A stretch of 64,000 nucleotides of DNA, taken from assembly GCA_028015205.1 (NCBI GenBank), contig CM051519.1, positions 39,103,979 through 39,167,978 of the forward strand, given 5' to 3'. Origin of the DNA: Mytilisepta virgata (taxonomy: Eukaryota; Mollusca; Bivalvia; Mytilida; Mytilidae). The notes beneath the pieces were generated by a model, which worked only from the letters and a program-made list of their open reading frames with translations, did no database searches and was not told where the DNA came from. Of this stretch, positions 44,201 to 59,200 are shown piece after piece. Positions within the stretch are counted from its first letter, which is position 1. Each line of letters begins with the position of its first letter. A program made the translations under genes and the position numbers.

Positions 44201-47200
44201 CTTCTGACCAACCATTTCTGAATTCATTTACCTGAAAACATTCCAAACAGAAGTCGGATAAATGAGGAAAATAAAACTACTGGACACAGCAGCTATTCCG
44301 GTATATATTATTTTTTGTCATGTTACTATTATTATTACAGTTCACCATTGAATTAAAAAATTGTGTTTTACTGGCAATTTAATAAGATTTCTTTAGATCT
44401 GTTATACTATAATACGTCCTTGCACTTCGTTCTTTTCTGACACCTATTAAAAGTAAATATTCAGTTGAACAGATACATGTATATAACACGTTAACATGCA
44501 TATGTTCTTTTTTATGGTATCTAGACCGTAACACGTGATCAAATGTTCCGGGTTGTCGACACACTTCATGAACATTATAAATTTTAAATTATTTCCACAG
44601 ATACTGAATACAATTTGCAAAATACATGTTTCATGTATCTTTAGGAAGATATACCTACTCAATTTCTGATTTAAACTTAAGTTCAATGTATTTTCAATCG
44701 ACATGGATTAGAATTTACGGTCATAATCTTTTTTGGTCTGGATACCGTTAGATGTTTAAGGCTTCTTAAGGAAAAACAGAAGAAATTAGCCCGTACCTTT
44801 AATTTCAGCTTCCGCTACATAGATGATGTCTTATCACTCAACAATTCACGTTTTGGAAATTTCTTACATCTCATCTACCCCAATGAGCTCGAAATTAAGG
44901 ATACCACAAAAACTGCCAAGTCTGCATCTTATCTTGACCTTCACCTCGAAATTGACACCAGAGGAGGGTTGAATACAAAACTTTACGACAAACGGGATGA
45001 CTTTGACTTTCCAATCGTCAAACTTCCTATTTTTGAGCGGCAGTATTCCAGAAGCGCCGTCGTATGGAGTATATATTTCACAACTCATACATTATTCCAG
45101 AGCTTGTGACATATACATTGACTTCCTGGACAGAGCCCGGCTCCTGACAGAAAAGTTGCTCAGACAGGGGTACGTTGCTCCTAAGCTGAAGTCATCCTTA
45201 TTTAAGTTTTATGGGCGTCATCATGACTTGGTTGACAGGTATGAAAAACCGTTTCCCAAATGGACCTGTTCCATTGATATTATCCCTTCCTCATACCGGA
45301 TTTGACATGGACAGCATAGTGGGTGTCCTGCAGGAAGCAGAGACTGCTTACTCTTCCGGAGCACCCGAGTCTACCCCCGGTTTTTTTGGTGGGGTCAATG
45401 TTGTTCATATGTTTTTAGTTTTTAATTCTAGTGCATGTATTTTTTTTGGTCTTGTCTTCGTTGTTCTCCAGAGTTTGTCAGTTGTTACGATTTTTCTCTC
45501 CTTCGAATATCCCTTTGGTATTTCTTGACTTTACGTATCAGCAAATATTTGCTTTCCGGGTGAGTGTACAATGAGAAACATTAGTTATCTCGCTTAACAA
45601 AGTTACCAAGATGAAATAATTTGAAATATATTCGTCTTGTCGTAAAAGCTATATAAAAGGGGGTTATTTTATTATCTCCGCTTGGAAAATTGATTAAGGA
45701 AGCTGAATGACTAATACTTTATACTGTTTTTGATAATTTTAGGCTTTGCAATATTCTATGATAAATGTTTATCAAATACCGAAGCCGTTTTTATTTGCCG
45801 GATGACCAAATAATCACAGACGCTAGACGCTATTTATAATTTTTTTTATATTCAGATATTAACAAAGTCAACAACTCATATTTTCACAAAAAACTATCGG
45901 TGACGATTCCGGGTTCAATTTTTCATAAACGGTAGAAAACACCTTCTTTACGTTTAAACAGCTGGAAGCTTAACCACGTATCTGCTAATTCACGTTGATA
46001 TATAACTTCTCTTATTCTTGACGTGTTTAATCGGTGGGATACAAATACATAATATTTTTAACCACTTCCCGGTGATTAACTTTCTACGTGGGAAGTACCG
46101 CCGTTTTTTCTAAAGTTATTGGAACGATAAATTAGAAAAGTCCCGAAATGACGTCTATGTAAACAAACTACATTGCAACGACATTTTCTTGAGGTTTTTG
46201 TCGAAAATCATAGGAGAAAAATATTTTCCTTCAATTTACTCGTGAGTTATGGAATTTCTCCACCCTCAATGGTTAAATTTTAGTTTTTAACACGCTCACA
46301 AAGGCTCGCGTGTTAAAAATCGAAAATTTAACTATCTCGGGTGGAGAAATTCCATAACTCACTGGTACCTGAAGGATAATCTATATATACATTTATTTTC
46401 CATAACTGCACCGTGATTGTACTTTCAAATACTAAATTTGATTAATTTCACTTTTCCTCATTTAAACCAGTAGAATCAAGCTGTCCTTCTTTTGAATAAT
46501 AATCAATCTGATTGGTCCAATTTTGATTTAAACCAATCAGATCGTTCTTTTCGTCTTATTCATTTTATAGGAAGGGTCGGTCATACATTTATGAAAAATT
46601 GATTTATTTCATATAACGTAAATTAAAAAAATATTATATGGCGGTTAAGCTTCCAGACAGATAAACCGACCATGTCCTATCAAACATCTTATCTGAGCAT
46701 TTTGGATAATTTTTTATAACTCGTAAGCCCAAACTGCTTTATCTCTTACATGCCTTCAGCTAAAATATTCCTTGATAGCCCATTTAAAAGAGAAATTATC
46801 AATCTTCCAAAGAGTGAAAAGGAAAGAAGGAAATCATCTACCGTTTAATAAAATGCTAACCCGGAACCGTCACTGGTAACCTTTTCATTAGAAAAATAAT
46901 AATTTTGATAATGAAATTGTATGTACTGAATTCTTTGATAGCAATTTTGATGCAGCAGATGTGAATATGTCGTCGATTTATTACTTATCAGTTGTGCTCA
47001 AGCTTTAAAATGTTGAAAACCAAAACAATTATCCAAAAATGACAATTGGGTAAAGCCAAAACCATCTAAGGTCAGAGCAATTTGATTATATGCATATACA
47101 AAATCGCGTCAAGCACCCGTGCAAATAATGTCGATTAATCCAAGTTCTCCTGGGCATCTGTATAGTTTACGTCAGTGTTGTGTTAATGAAATTTTGATAT

Positions 47201-50200
47201 CGTAAATATAAATTTATTATTGGTGTACCTAGAAAACAAAGCATTCTCATTAACTGAAAATAAAAAGGCATTAATATCGCGTTAATAGATTAAAAATGGA
47301 CTTGATTACATCATTACCTTATTGGCTGGTAAATGTACATCGTCATCGTAAGTTAAAAATATGTTGTCTACAACGTCATCACTATCATAAACCGAGCGAC
47401 GAAGACGATACTTAGCCAAAGCTGATCGTTTAACTACATGTATATTATTTGTTAAACAGGTTGTGTAAAAAGAGCCATAAGCTCCCGTGCCAGTTACTGT
47501 ATTCAGATTTGATATTACACCTGTTTCTGCTCTACAGTTTTCAGTAACCTCAGTTAGGTTACAATTTACTGAGTAAAATTCTTTGAAATCGTCGCCTTGA
47601 TCAGCTTCATTTTCGCACTTGCAGTAAGTTTTTAAATGTTCTTCACTGGTAGACGTTGTGTAAAGAGTTTCATGAGTCATCTCTGTCAGAAATGACGGTT
47701 CAGGTGAAAAGAGTTGCTCATCTGTATTGTTCTGGTCTATTCTGAAAATATATAATCAGGATATTGTGCATGAAATATTCAGAAGACTTATCATGGCTGA
47801 GCTAGTATATACCACATTTACAGTCAGTTCTAGTAAAACATGACAAATTCTTAAGAGATATATATAATATTATACAATTAATTACTCTTATGTTATATTC
47901 AAATTAGCCCTTAAATGAGATTGAAACTAGATTAATCCATCTTTCTAGTATCCGTAATAAGGTGTATACCATTAATTTCTAAAATAAGCATGAAAGGTTT
48001 ATAATAAGACTTATCAAATAATATACTCCACCAATATATTTAGCTACATAAGATAGACATCGTACATGTAAATTCTGATTGACATAATAATTTTTAATTA
48101 CGAAGTGGGTGTTTTTAATTTACATTATTGACAATGGTTTAAGTAAATTTTCACATTTCATTGTTTTTAAACCGTTATCCGGTTGTTATATTTCGTGTGT
48201 AAATTTTCATGTATTACCAGGCTCAAATGAATAGACTTCAGAAAATATTTGCAGCAACAATGTTATTGCAAGGATTGCTTTATTTTTGCAGATATGGACA
48301 CGAAAAAAGTTTACTGTGAAAAGACTGTTGATACATTTTTCCGACATGATCTTTTTGCACGACAATCTATTTTAAAATTACTTCGAATTTGCGGAGGATT
48401 TGTTTTAATGACTGATATATGTATAATTTTGGAATTAATTCATCTAATGAATGTTCCTTAGAATTTTAATTTTAACATGTTCAACTGGCTATTATATATT
48501 ATGTGTTGTTGAAAGTTAAAAAATTGACCAGCAAGACCCACTTAAGCTGACAACATATTATTTTATAAATAACTAGACGTGTGAGTGCCCTCACTGAGTA
48601 ATACCCCTGCTTGCAATACTAGGAGTTGCGCTTGCATGCTTTAAACATGTATAACACTTAAGTTGGATTATCTCCCTTTGCAAGCACCCGGCGATAATTA
48701 TTTTGCTGCATGCACATCTACATGTACATTATGCCAAACCTTCATCTTATGTTTCATAAAAATCCATAGAACGGTTTAGGAGGAGTTGCACTTTCAAGGT
48801 ACATGGACGGACGTACGGACAAGATGATTCCTATATATCAGCCTTTGCGGGGGCATAATGATACAGGGGTTATGGGGGTTATTTATGATAGAAAAAATGT
48901 TTTGAACAATTGTCAAAAACAGAATTTAAACGAAAGCGTTACCTCCAGGAGTTAGCAAACTGTTGAACATTATTAATCACACCAAGTTCCCGATGAGTAA
49001 AATCATCGCTGGAATCTTTAAGAGTGCTGAGGTATCCACATAGACCAGCTGTATGTAGAATATCATACACTGTAGGCTTAATTGTAATTGCGGAAATGAA
49101 ACCGAACTTTGATATACTGAATCGAATTTCTGTCCCAATTGGCAAGGTAATCTGCAGAAGTATTAATATCAGAGGCACATAAACATATATATATTTCTTG
49201 CACATTTACGGCAACAAATTCAAATGATGGAGAACAAAGAAAATCTTTTGAAGACTTAGTGTTAATTTCTTTGTCTTCAACAATGACAATTGATGGCCAT
49301 GAAAATTTATTACGAGTCCACAGAACATCCAGATGGAATAGAAAAAATACTGAGGGATCACTGAGACAGACAAAATCTTGAGGGAACAAACTTACACCAA
49401 ACCAAACCAATGGAAAGAGTAGAATAAAAATCCCTATTCAACCAGAAAGAAAATGTATTAGGCTTAAATCAGAAATTCCTATGGCACACCAAGAAGGGAA
49501 GCATGGCTAGATCCATGTTTATATTCGGATATGTTAAAGTCAACAAATTTGTGATGATAAACGTAAGATCGATCTTTCCAAATAAATCCGTCGAAGGAAA
49601 GTTTCGCGACAGTTCGAAAGAAAAAGATCTTAAAAAGAACACACTATGCATTAGGGCGGTATTGCTAAGTTTGCGACTCTTGATTTCGGTTTTCTCTTAA
49701 AATCGACATTCAAGTTTTATATATCATAGTAAAAGGCAAAGAGTCTCTGTGGGAATATTTAAAATCCCCGAATCAGAAAGTCATGTATATATTGCACAAC
49801 TAGACAGCGATTCTGTTAGTTTTTTGTGATTACAAACTTTTTTAACCGACAGACGGACAAATAGATAGGTCAAAAACAGATGTTACATTACCTTATACTG
49901 AAGTTCTTTCTCTTCTATTAAAATGTCATCTTCGTTGCAGCTTTTAAGTTCTATATGCGGAACTGTTAACATAGATAGTGAACGTCTTGATATGCTTTTG
50001 CATGTCCTGACTACCAGTAAGGAGTTTCTACTTCTAACTGCTATTCCACAATTACAAGACGCACCCACCCAACCATTGGCACAGTTTGTAAATAGGGCAT
50101 GCACCTTGAAACGTTCAAATTAAGTATAATTTTAATAGGGATTCTTAGTACACAGTTCTGTATAAGCGATCTGTCAAATTACAAATATAACTCCTATACC

Positions 50201-53200
50201 AAATCCCTTCAGTAATTCTTGATTGTTGTCATTTTCGTAATTAAAATATTTGGAAAGCAAAAACTCATGGAAATACTTTTAAAATCATTTCATAAATGTT
50301 TATTGTTATTAACAACAATTGCCTGTCATAGACAAATAAGTGTTATCTAATAATTTTGCCTGGTCAAATAAAAAACTTTGATACAAACTTTGATGCACAA
50401 GATGTGCACATTTCGTCGATTTATGACTCATCAGTTGTGCTCAAGGCCTAAAATGTTGAAACCAAACAACATTTTGAAGAACAAATTCAAAAATGACAAA
50501 ATGACCAAAAAGGGTAACGCCAAAACAGGACAGAGCTATGCAAGAGGGAGGTACTCCTTTGTTTTGACAAATTTTACAATTTTGTAACAGTAAATTTTAA
50601 GTATCAATTTCGGGCTAGTATCGAAATAATATCGATATACTAGCAAATGGCACACATAGGTTGAAAAAAAAAATGGAGATGATTATTTAAATGGTTACAT
50701 ATGGGAACGTAGAAGGTTTTCGAGGCAACTAAAAAATATATATAAATGCAACATTTCCCTGTTTATAAATGGGTTGACTTGTTAAATCGAAAACGTAATA
50801 ACGGCATAGAACTCTGAAAAGCGTGTTATATCATAAATAAGTAAATCAAAGGACGCTTACCCAATACGGACCTCTATCATTCCTATACATAACTAATTCC
50901 CCGATTTCCATATAATCATATCTCCTACCATCAAATGTAGTTAAGTGGGGATCATTGAATGACGAGCATTGTCTGCCCGAAAGAGTTCTATCTTTATCCA
51001 TGACTGTTACCTATAATAAGCGTAACTGAATGTATATTGATTGACATAATAATTTGCTGATTCATACAATGTATTTACAAACGTAACTTCCTATTATGTG
51101 TCAAATAATAACTTCAGTAATGTTTACATCTGAAAATGTAAGAATTCAACATTGCCCCTGAACATTGCAGACCTATAAATGAAGAGGAGCATGAGCAATC
51201 AGGTGGTTTGGATTTAAAGCCATCTATTTTGAGTTCGCGCTATATCCTTTTTTGTTTACAAATAGTGGTTGAAATTGGATTGGTAAAGGTATGAAATATA
51301 AGTGGAACTGATTGACCTTTAAATTCAGGTGGAACGTTTTTGTCGTGCTAGATATTGCCAAGGAATATATATACGCCCAAACGGTAGTTAGTTATCAATC
51401 GATTAACGTACTGTTACACCTATTAGCATTGTTCTTGGCAATATAACAGATGGTACATATGTAGCCATCCATAACGGCAATGACGGTATCTTTTTTTTAT
51501 TATAAAATTGAATGCAATGGAAGAAACTTCGGTTTGCTTCTTGCTTTCGATAACTCTACACCTATGGTAGTCATTTTGTGTAAGCATGCTGATTAAAATA
51601 TCACGTTTAAATTCCTAATTCTACTTTTCCTTAGCATTGCATTATTGGAAATATCCACAAAAGGAGAATTGTGACATAATGTTAGCAACGTCCTTGATAA
51701 TAGAACCGGCCATAAAACAATGACGGAAAGTGCTATACTGTACCTATACTAGTAACATCCTTTATTAGAAAATTAAACAAATAACTTGCGAATATTAAAG
51801 ACGCATCACAAAATATGAAAACAAAATATCCTTAAATGTCGAATAAAAACGAAGTTGCAAGTTATGGCTACTATAAGAACATACGGTTAAGTTAATAGTC
51901 ACTGTATCAGTAAAGACATCGTTCAAGATTTTCCAAAGATTAATTTTTTTTCACATACTGAAAATCAATATTTTCGGTTATTAGCCAAATTTCAAATTAA
52001 TTGATGGTTAATGCAAACCGCAATCACAATGCTTTGCGTTAAAAATGCGTGATAGAATAGAGAATGAAAACGGGGAATGTGTCAAAAAGACAATAACCCG
52101 ACCAAAGAGGAGAAAACAGCTCAAGGTTACCAATGGGTCTTCAACGCAGCGAGAAAACTCCGCATACTAGTTCAGCGAAATGGACGGCGCACCAATCTCA
52201 CATTAACATTAACCAAAAAAAAAAAAAAAAAAAAAAAACACACAAGACAAACAAGGGCTAGAGGTCCCTGACTTGGGAGAGGTGCAAAAATGCGGCGGGG
52301 TTAAACATGTTTTGTGAGATCTCAATCCTCCCTATAAAATAAACAAGCACACAGCAATACCCACAGTAAAACTCCGTTCAAAAGATGTCAGAGTCCGATG
52401 TTATAAAAGGTAACAGAAGCAACTGAGCAAAATGAAATGATCAATATGTATTAACAAAGGACTACTAGGAGTTACTGACACGCCAGCTCCAAACCTCAAG
52501 CAAACTGATCGAAAGATTATGTCTTTATCATATAGAAAATCGGCCACAATTCCTCCTGGTAGGGGTCTAGTATCATGCCATCATAAATTATACTAGAAGA
52601 ACACAACCCGTATCATGTTGACAACTGGTTTCAGAATAAATGTGTTTATTCCGATGCAAAGACTCTATGAGTGTATCAATGTTAATTCCAAAAAATGCCA
52701 TATTTGATGACTTGAGAACAGTATCGTAACTATATCCCTGGTGGTTAAATCTGTTTAAAGGTTTAGTTAGCTTTCCAGGTGAATGACATTTTATTGCTTT
52801 GTATAGAATATTACCATAAAAGATGGGGTGTGAAATACCTGAACATATAACATGTTTGCACATTGATTTATATTTACGAATAATGTCCTTGTACCGATGA
52901 TACAATTTTGTAAAAGATTTGACAAGTTTGTGATATCGAAATCCCTGGTGTAATAATTTTTCAGTAATACAGAGATTTATTTTGTTAACATCAAATACGT
53001 TGTTACATACAAGAGCGAATCGAACAAGTTGAGATATATAAACACCATACGATGGTGCCAAGGGAACGTCTCCATGCATCTAAAAACGGATAATTAAGAG
53101 GAGGAAATGAAAAATCATCTCTCTTATTGTAAATTTTAGTATTTAACCTACCGTTAGAAATATAGATATCAAGATCCAGGAAAGAGCAGTGTTCATTGTT

Positions 53201-56200
53201 AGTATTAGCCTTATTTAAAGTAAGTTCAACACGATAAATCTCTTTATTGTACATAATGAAGTCGTCATTATTGACAGCCAAATATCATCTAAAAGTGTTT
53301 TTAAATTTTTGTATCAGATATTGTTTCGTTGGGTCTGCTGATTTTAGACATAAAGTGTGATTCGTAACAATACAGAAACAGGTCCGCAATAAGTGGTGGA
53401 TCGTTAGTCCCCATTGGAATTCCGATAACTTGGCGATATAGCGAATCTCCAAAGCGAGCAAAAATGTTATCTAGCAAAAAGTCAAGTGCAGTTATCATAT
53501 CAAAGCAGGTCCAATTGACGTACTCCTTTTGTTTGTCGTTACTAAAAAATACCTAAAAGAGCTTAAACATATATACTCTAATATTTACATTCTGACGCTT
53601 TAAATGCCCATTTAATTAGGTATGTGCATTTTTACTTCATGAAATTATGAGGAAAAGTGTTATATAGGGTAGAAAAATCCAAACTTTGAACAGATTCGAA
53701 ATCACCAAAATAAGCTTGCAATTTATCAAGAATTTACTTCCAAAGAATTTTTGCAACTCCAAAAGTAATTAATAGACTATTTTCGTTTACCTTATTTGAA
53801 ACATTTATTACCAAGTTGTAGATTGTACCAAGGGTACTAGTAAGTAAAATAGACAGTTAAGTAGTGCAAAACTGGCTTGAAAACGAAATAAATATATATT
53901 TTTAAGGTGTTTTGTGCAACTTCAGAAGACAGTACATAGTTGGAACTTTCATGTAATTTGGTTCTGCTTGTAATGAGGTTGCAATAATTTATGTGTGTTA
54001 ACAATGTCATTTTCCGAAAATTGAGTCAGTTGGAATCTAGATGAATTTGTGATTTACTTTAGCATGACCTCAATATAAAATTTACGCCAAACAATAACGA
54101 TATTATTGGCAGCGTTTATAATCAGCTTGGACAAAAACAAATTCCTTTCCGAGTTCTTTTAGCTTATGTTTGATAAGAGAAATAAGGCTATTATGGTTGT
54201 TGCAAGGAGTAAAATGTTCTCCAAAATGTTTAATACGAATATTAACTATTTTCATTACTGAATTGAAAAAAGGAATCTAAGGATTTTTGTTAACTTTTTC
54301 TCGTTTTATCCATTTTTTATAGTAAGTATGGGCTGAGGCGTGAATGATGTTACGACGCTCATTCCACCACATGTCCACTTGATAATTAATGGGGAACGAT
54401 ATTTAGGTCCTTTTCTTAGGAATGATTTCAACTCTCGGTCCTGGATGATGTACTTTTTCAATGTATATTGGTATTTTATCTAAATTTTTTCACTGCAATC
54501 TAATTATATCACAGCTGACATTCTTTTAAATTAGAAAACCAACCTTGGTATCGGGAATCCTAATACTCTGAAACATTCCTTCAATGTTCCTGCCTGACAA
54601 TCGTATAAATGTACTTCGGTCTTTATAATTATACACCCCATCACTATATCCGAACACCTGTAAATGTCTCGTAGCATTCCAATCTTCGCTCGTAAACTGT
54701 ATTCCACAGAACTCACTCCTGAAAACCACGTTTTTTCTCGCAATTGCATTCATACAATCGTTTCCAATTTCTTTTCCATCAGTGATTTGAGAAATGTAAA
54801 AGTTTTCGTAACAATGCCTACGGAGATCACGATGTGACCCTATACAACCAACAGGAACGGTTAATGTAAATGTTACATTGATGGATTCACCTTCTACCAC
54901 AACATATTCGTTCTTCTCAGGCTGTAATAACAATACTACAATTACAAAATGTAGCTGCAAAGAAATTCAGTTTGGATCTTTTATATCAGGTAGTCATTTC
55001 TGGGAGGAGAATGCTACCTCTCTACCTCCTAATTGGCTGAGGTTTGAACTTGATTTGTTAAAACATCTTAATTACGTCAGTCTTGTCGTGTGGAATACCT
55101 GAAATTACTTACATAATTTTTAATTTATATATTTGTATGTATTGTATAGTACATGTGGTATGCGTCTCCAGGATCCCTAAACTGACATATTATACCTGTG
55201 CTTTCTGCATTTTTAAAAAATACTAACGGGTTAATTGTAAATGTGAAAAAACATCGAAACATTTCTAATTTCTCTCAAAAGTGGCAGTGCCGATGAAAAT
55301 AAGTTACTAGGTACTTCCCTGCTACTTACCGTTATAATTTCACAGTGAAAACACAAAAAAACTTTACTTTTTCAAACATTTTTATGATGATACTTAGTCA
55401 AATAAAGCCATATCAGATTGTGTGTTTAACTTCAATGTGATCTTATTTATATTGCTATTGTTTTTCTAAAGTAAACAGAAGTTTCAAACTTGACATATGC
55501 TTATCTTATGTTTTTTATAAAGTTTTGACATGAATTTAATTCAAAATTTCTTATGGTATCATAAAAGGCTTCTCTGAGACTTACTGTAGTACTTTTTTAC
55601 AGTGAAAAAAAACACAAAATTTAGCTTTTCAACCAATTTAAGGTTGATCCTTAATCAAACTCAGCTCTATCAGAGTGTGCGATATATGAAAGAAGTGATA
55701 TTTGTAATAACAGATGTGTATTTTAAAGCGAAACACGAGTTTCAAACTTGATGGTTACTTATTTTATACTTTTAGGATTTTTTGACATGAATCTAGCTCA
55801 AAATATTTCATATGGTATCTTAAAAAGCTTCTCTGAAACTTACCATTATACTTGTCTGATAATTTTTTTTTCAATTTTACAATAAAAAACACACAATTTA
55901 GCTTTTAAAACATTTTTGGATTGATACTTAGTTATATGTAACTATATATCATTGTGCGATACAAAATAAATGTGATTTTTGTTATAATGCCACTGTTTTT
56001 AAAGAAAAATACAAGTTTCTAACTTATCATATGCTTAGTTTTACTTTCATTAATTTTTTATAGAAATTTAGTTGATAAATTTGTTACGGTAATCAAAAAT
56101 GCCTCTCTTCGACTTATCGTAATACCTGTTAGACGAAAAAAAAAAAAAAAAATTCACAGTAAAAAAAACAAAAACAAAACTTTTCAACCAATTTTATGTC

Positions 56201-59200
56201 CATACTTAGTCAATTAAGATATAAGACAAAAGTGATTTTTGTTACTGTAACAAAAGTGTTTTTATAGTAAAATTACAAGGTTCATACATTTATGAAGTTT
56301 TGACATGATTGTAGTTCAGAAAATTTCATACGGTGTCTTAAAAAGCTTCTCTGCGACTTACCGTAATAATTGTTAGATAAAAAAGTTAATTTTACAGTTG
56401 AAAAACACAAAATTTAGCTTTCCAAACACTTTCAGGATGATACTTAGTTAAATTTAGCCATACCAGATTGTGCGATATCTTGGTTGTACCTGATGTGCTT
56501 TTTTAAGTCAAAATATAATCCAGTATTGACTTGAAATAAAATTTTATACTTTTATTTTATGTTGTATTTCAAAACTTGAAATTTATATTTCCTTTAAATA
56601 TTATCATCAAGAATTCAGAAAAGTAATTTGAAATTGAAAATAAGAATAAGTTTGTGTACATTAGAACTTAATCAAATTGAAACCAAATATATCAATATAA
56701 ATGTTTAACATTTTAGTTATCCGAGGTAATCGTTTTTCGTATTAGGACGGCGCATGCGCATTTATCAAAGACTCTTATTCAAATCTGTGGTTTTTTTCAG
56801 GAGAACAGCGCGTGCGCAGTTGCATAAATCGGACTAGAGATATGGGACAAGCCGCGCAATTGTTTTCCTGTTACAGAGGTCAGGAAATAATAGGCTGCCA
56901 TTACGTCTGTACGTTTCGTTGAAACATGGGAGATGGCCCAAAACGATCGCCATACTCTGGCACATCTCCAGTTAAATTTTCGGGGTGTGAAGTCAGTCTA
57001 CTTTTTCCATAATTTGAGAAATCACGAGCCATGGTAAAAAGTCTCCTTCCGCAAAGTAAAATGTACCTCTTTCATGCTCTCCATGTAGAATAAAAATTTT
57101 CTTGGTTTTATTTATTTAATCCTTTCAATATTTCTATGTCAAATGCCTCAGGTAAATACACTTTTAAAACAAAACTAGTTATTCAGTTATCATGGTTGGT
57201 TTTGTTACAGTAGGTCCATATATCATGGTGCAATTATAATTTTTTTATGGACTTCTTTCGCATCCCTCAGGTCAAATTTCCTTGCAGGTCTTGAGCCATT
57301 TGTTAAAATTAATTAAGCAGAGATTATAACCGGTCAGACAAGAGAATTCAATCTGTTCTAATCTCTGCTTTCAAATCTCTGGTTGACCAGTCGTAGGACT
57401 GGTCCTAGCTGTTTTAATTTCTGGTTTTTGGTCCTAGAGCAGAGATGTGAACCAGAGATAATGTTAACTTGAAGTACTGAATATCGCGTTTCCGTAGTTT
57501 GCCGATAATTACCGAGATTATTGATAGAATATCCTCGACATTTGGAAGAATTACGTGGTCCTTTATGATCCGGATGCCTTAAGCTGTAACAGTTTTTGTG
57601 GCTTGAGCATACGTAAATTGAACACTGAACTCTTAACCTGGTTTTTAACATTTGGAAGTTAAGTAGTAAATGCATTGTCGATTTCTCTTGAGAGCAAATG
57701 TATTCTAATTAGAAATGTGTACTGAAATTATTACTAACATATAATCCTGCATTGAAGGCGAGACTGTAGTAAAAAGGGGTTGGCATCACTTTGCTTGCAT
57801 CTCGCGCCCTGACAGCACACTTCACCTAAAAAATAAACCGCCTACATAAAAAAAGGTATTCCAAAAAAAAGGTTTTAGAAAATAAGTTCTAATGTGCCAA
57901 TTACTTCTTAAAAGATTTATATATTTACATACTGTAAGAGAAATATCTTAAGATGGAAGCTGTGTATTTCAGTTTGTATAGAAATCATGCTCGTCAGGAG
58001 TCTAAGTGAATTTAGAACAATACTATTAACCCATGGTTCCACATTTTATCGATTAATTGTATGGTTACATTTGTAACGAAATATAGAATATATAAGAAGG
58101 ATTAAATTGGGCAGATGTCCGCAAGAAAACAACACTGTTCACAAAGAACTTACCAAATTTGTTTTGATAGGTGATTAAAGAAGAACTGGCCGATTAAGAC
58201 CATAGTGATACGTGTATATAAGAATTAAGTTTCCACACAATAAAGAATGTATAATTTTTATTATTTTAGCAATTTGCTTACATCTTGTTCAATGTACGAA
58301 CGAAACCTAAATAAAAACATCAAACACTCACTGAAAACGGCTGTTCAATATCGTATTTTTAATTCGAATAACAGATTCGAACTACGCCCGTTTTCAGCTC
58401 ATGACACGATCATATACTGTCGCACTTAAAAAGAATATAGACAATAATATCTCAAAATATACCATATTATAAAGACTGTTAACATTTCTGATACCTTTAA
58501 GATTTTATTGTCACTTATATTTCTTGTACGATGTGCACAAAACAAAACAACAGCATACACGATACCATACAAATGCCATATATACAAAATACCTTCATGT
58601 TCATTTTGTATTTGGCAATCCAATCTTTCTCCCGAAGGTATGTTGAAGTTATAGCAGAAATAGGAACACTCCTATGTACCATCATTTCTTCATCATTTAT
58701 GTACCAGTAGACATCATAGCTGTGTTGATCATCATAGTCAAAATTGCATTTAAAAATTGATTTTAAACTTGGTCCGGGATCAAATTCTTTAGAAAAACCG
58801 GAAAAAATTTCTCCTTGCTCTAATTCAGCTGTAACGTTTGGATTAACAGTGACATTTGGAAACGAAGCTACAATGAAACACGGTTTTTGCAAATAGAACC
58901 CTTTTAAAATCCAATTTATTATGTATCTATCAAGACTTAATAATGAACAAACTAATCTAAATCTTAAGATACACAAAGAGTGTTTTCTTGGTTTGCTGAA
59001 TAAATTTTGAAAAAATTAAAAAATTCAAAACTATTATAGAAAGTAGGTCTTTACAAAGAGGTCAATTAGGAACCAACAGAAACTGACTTTGATTATTATT
59101 TTAGTCACCCTTATAGACAGTCAAGGAAATATATTACACAGTATTGATTAACTAACCATAATTCACTTATCCAGAACGTAACATACAGGATTGTTACACG

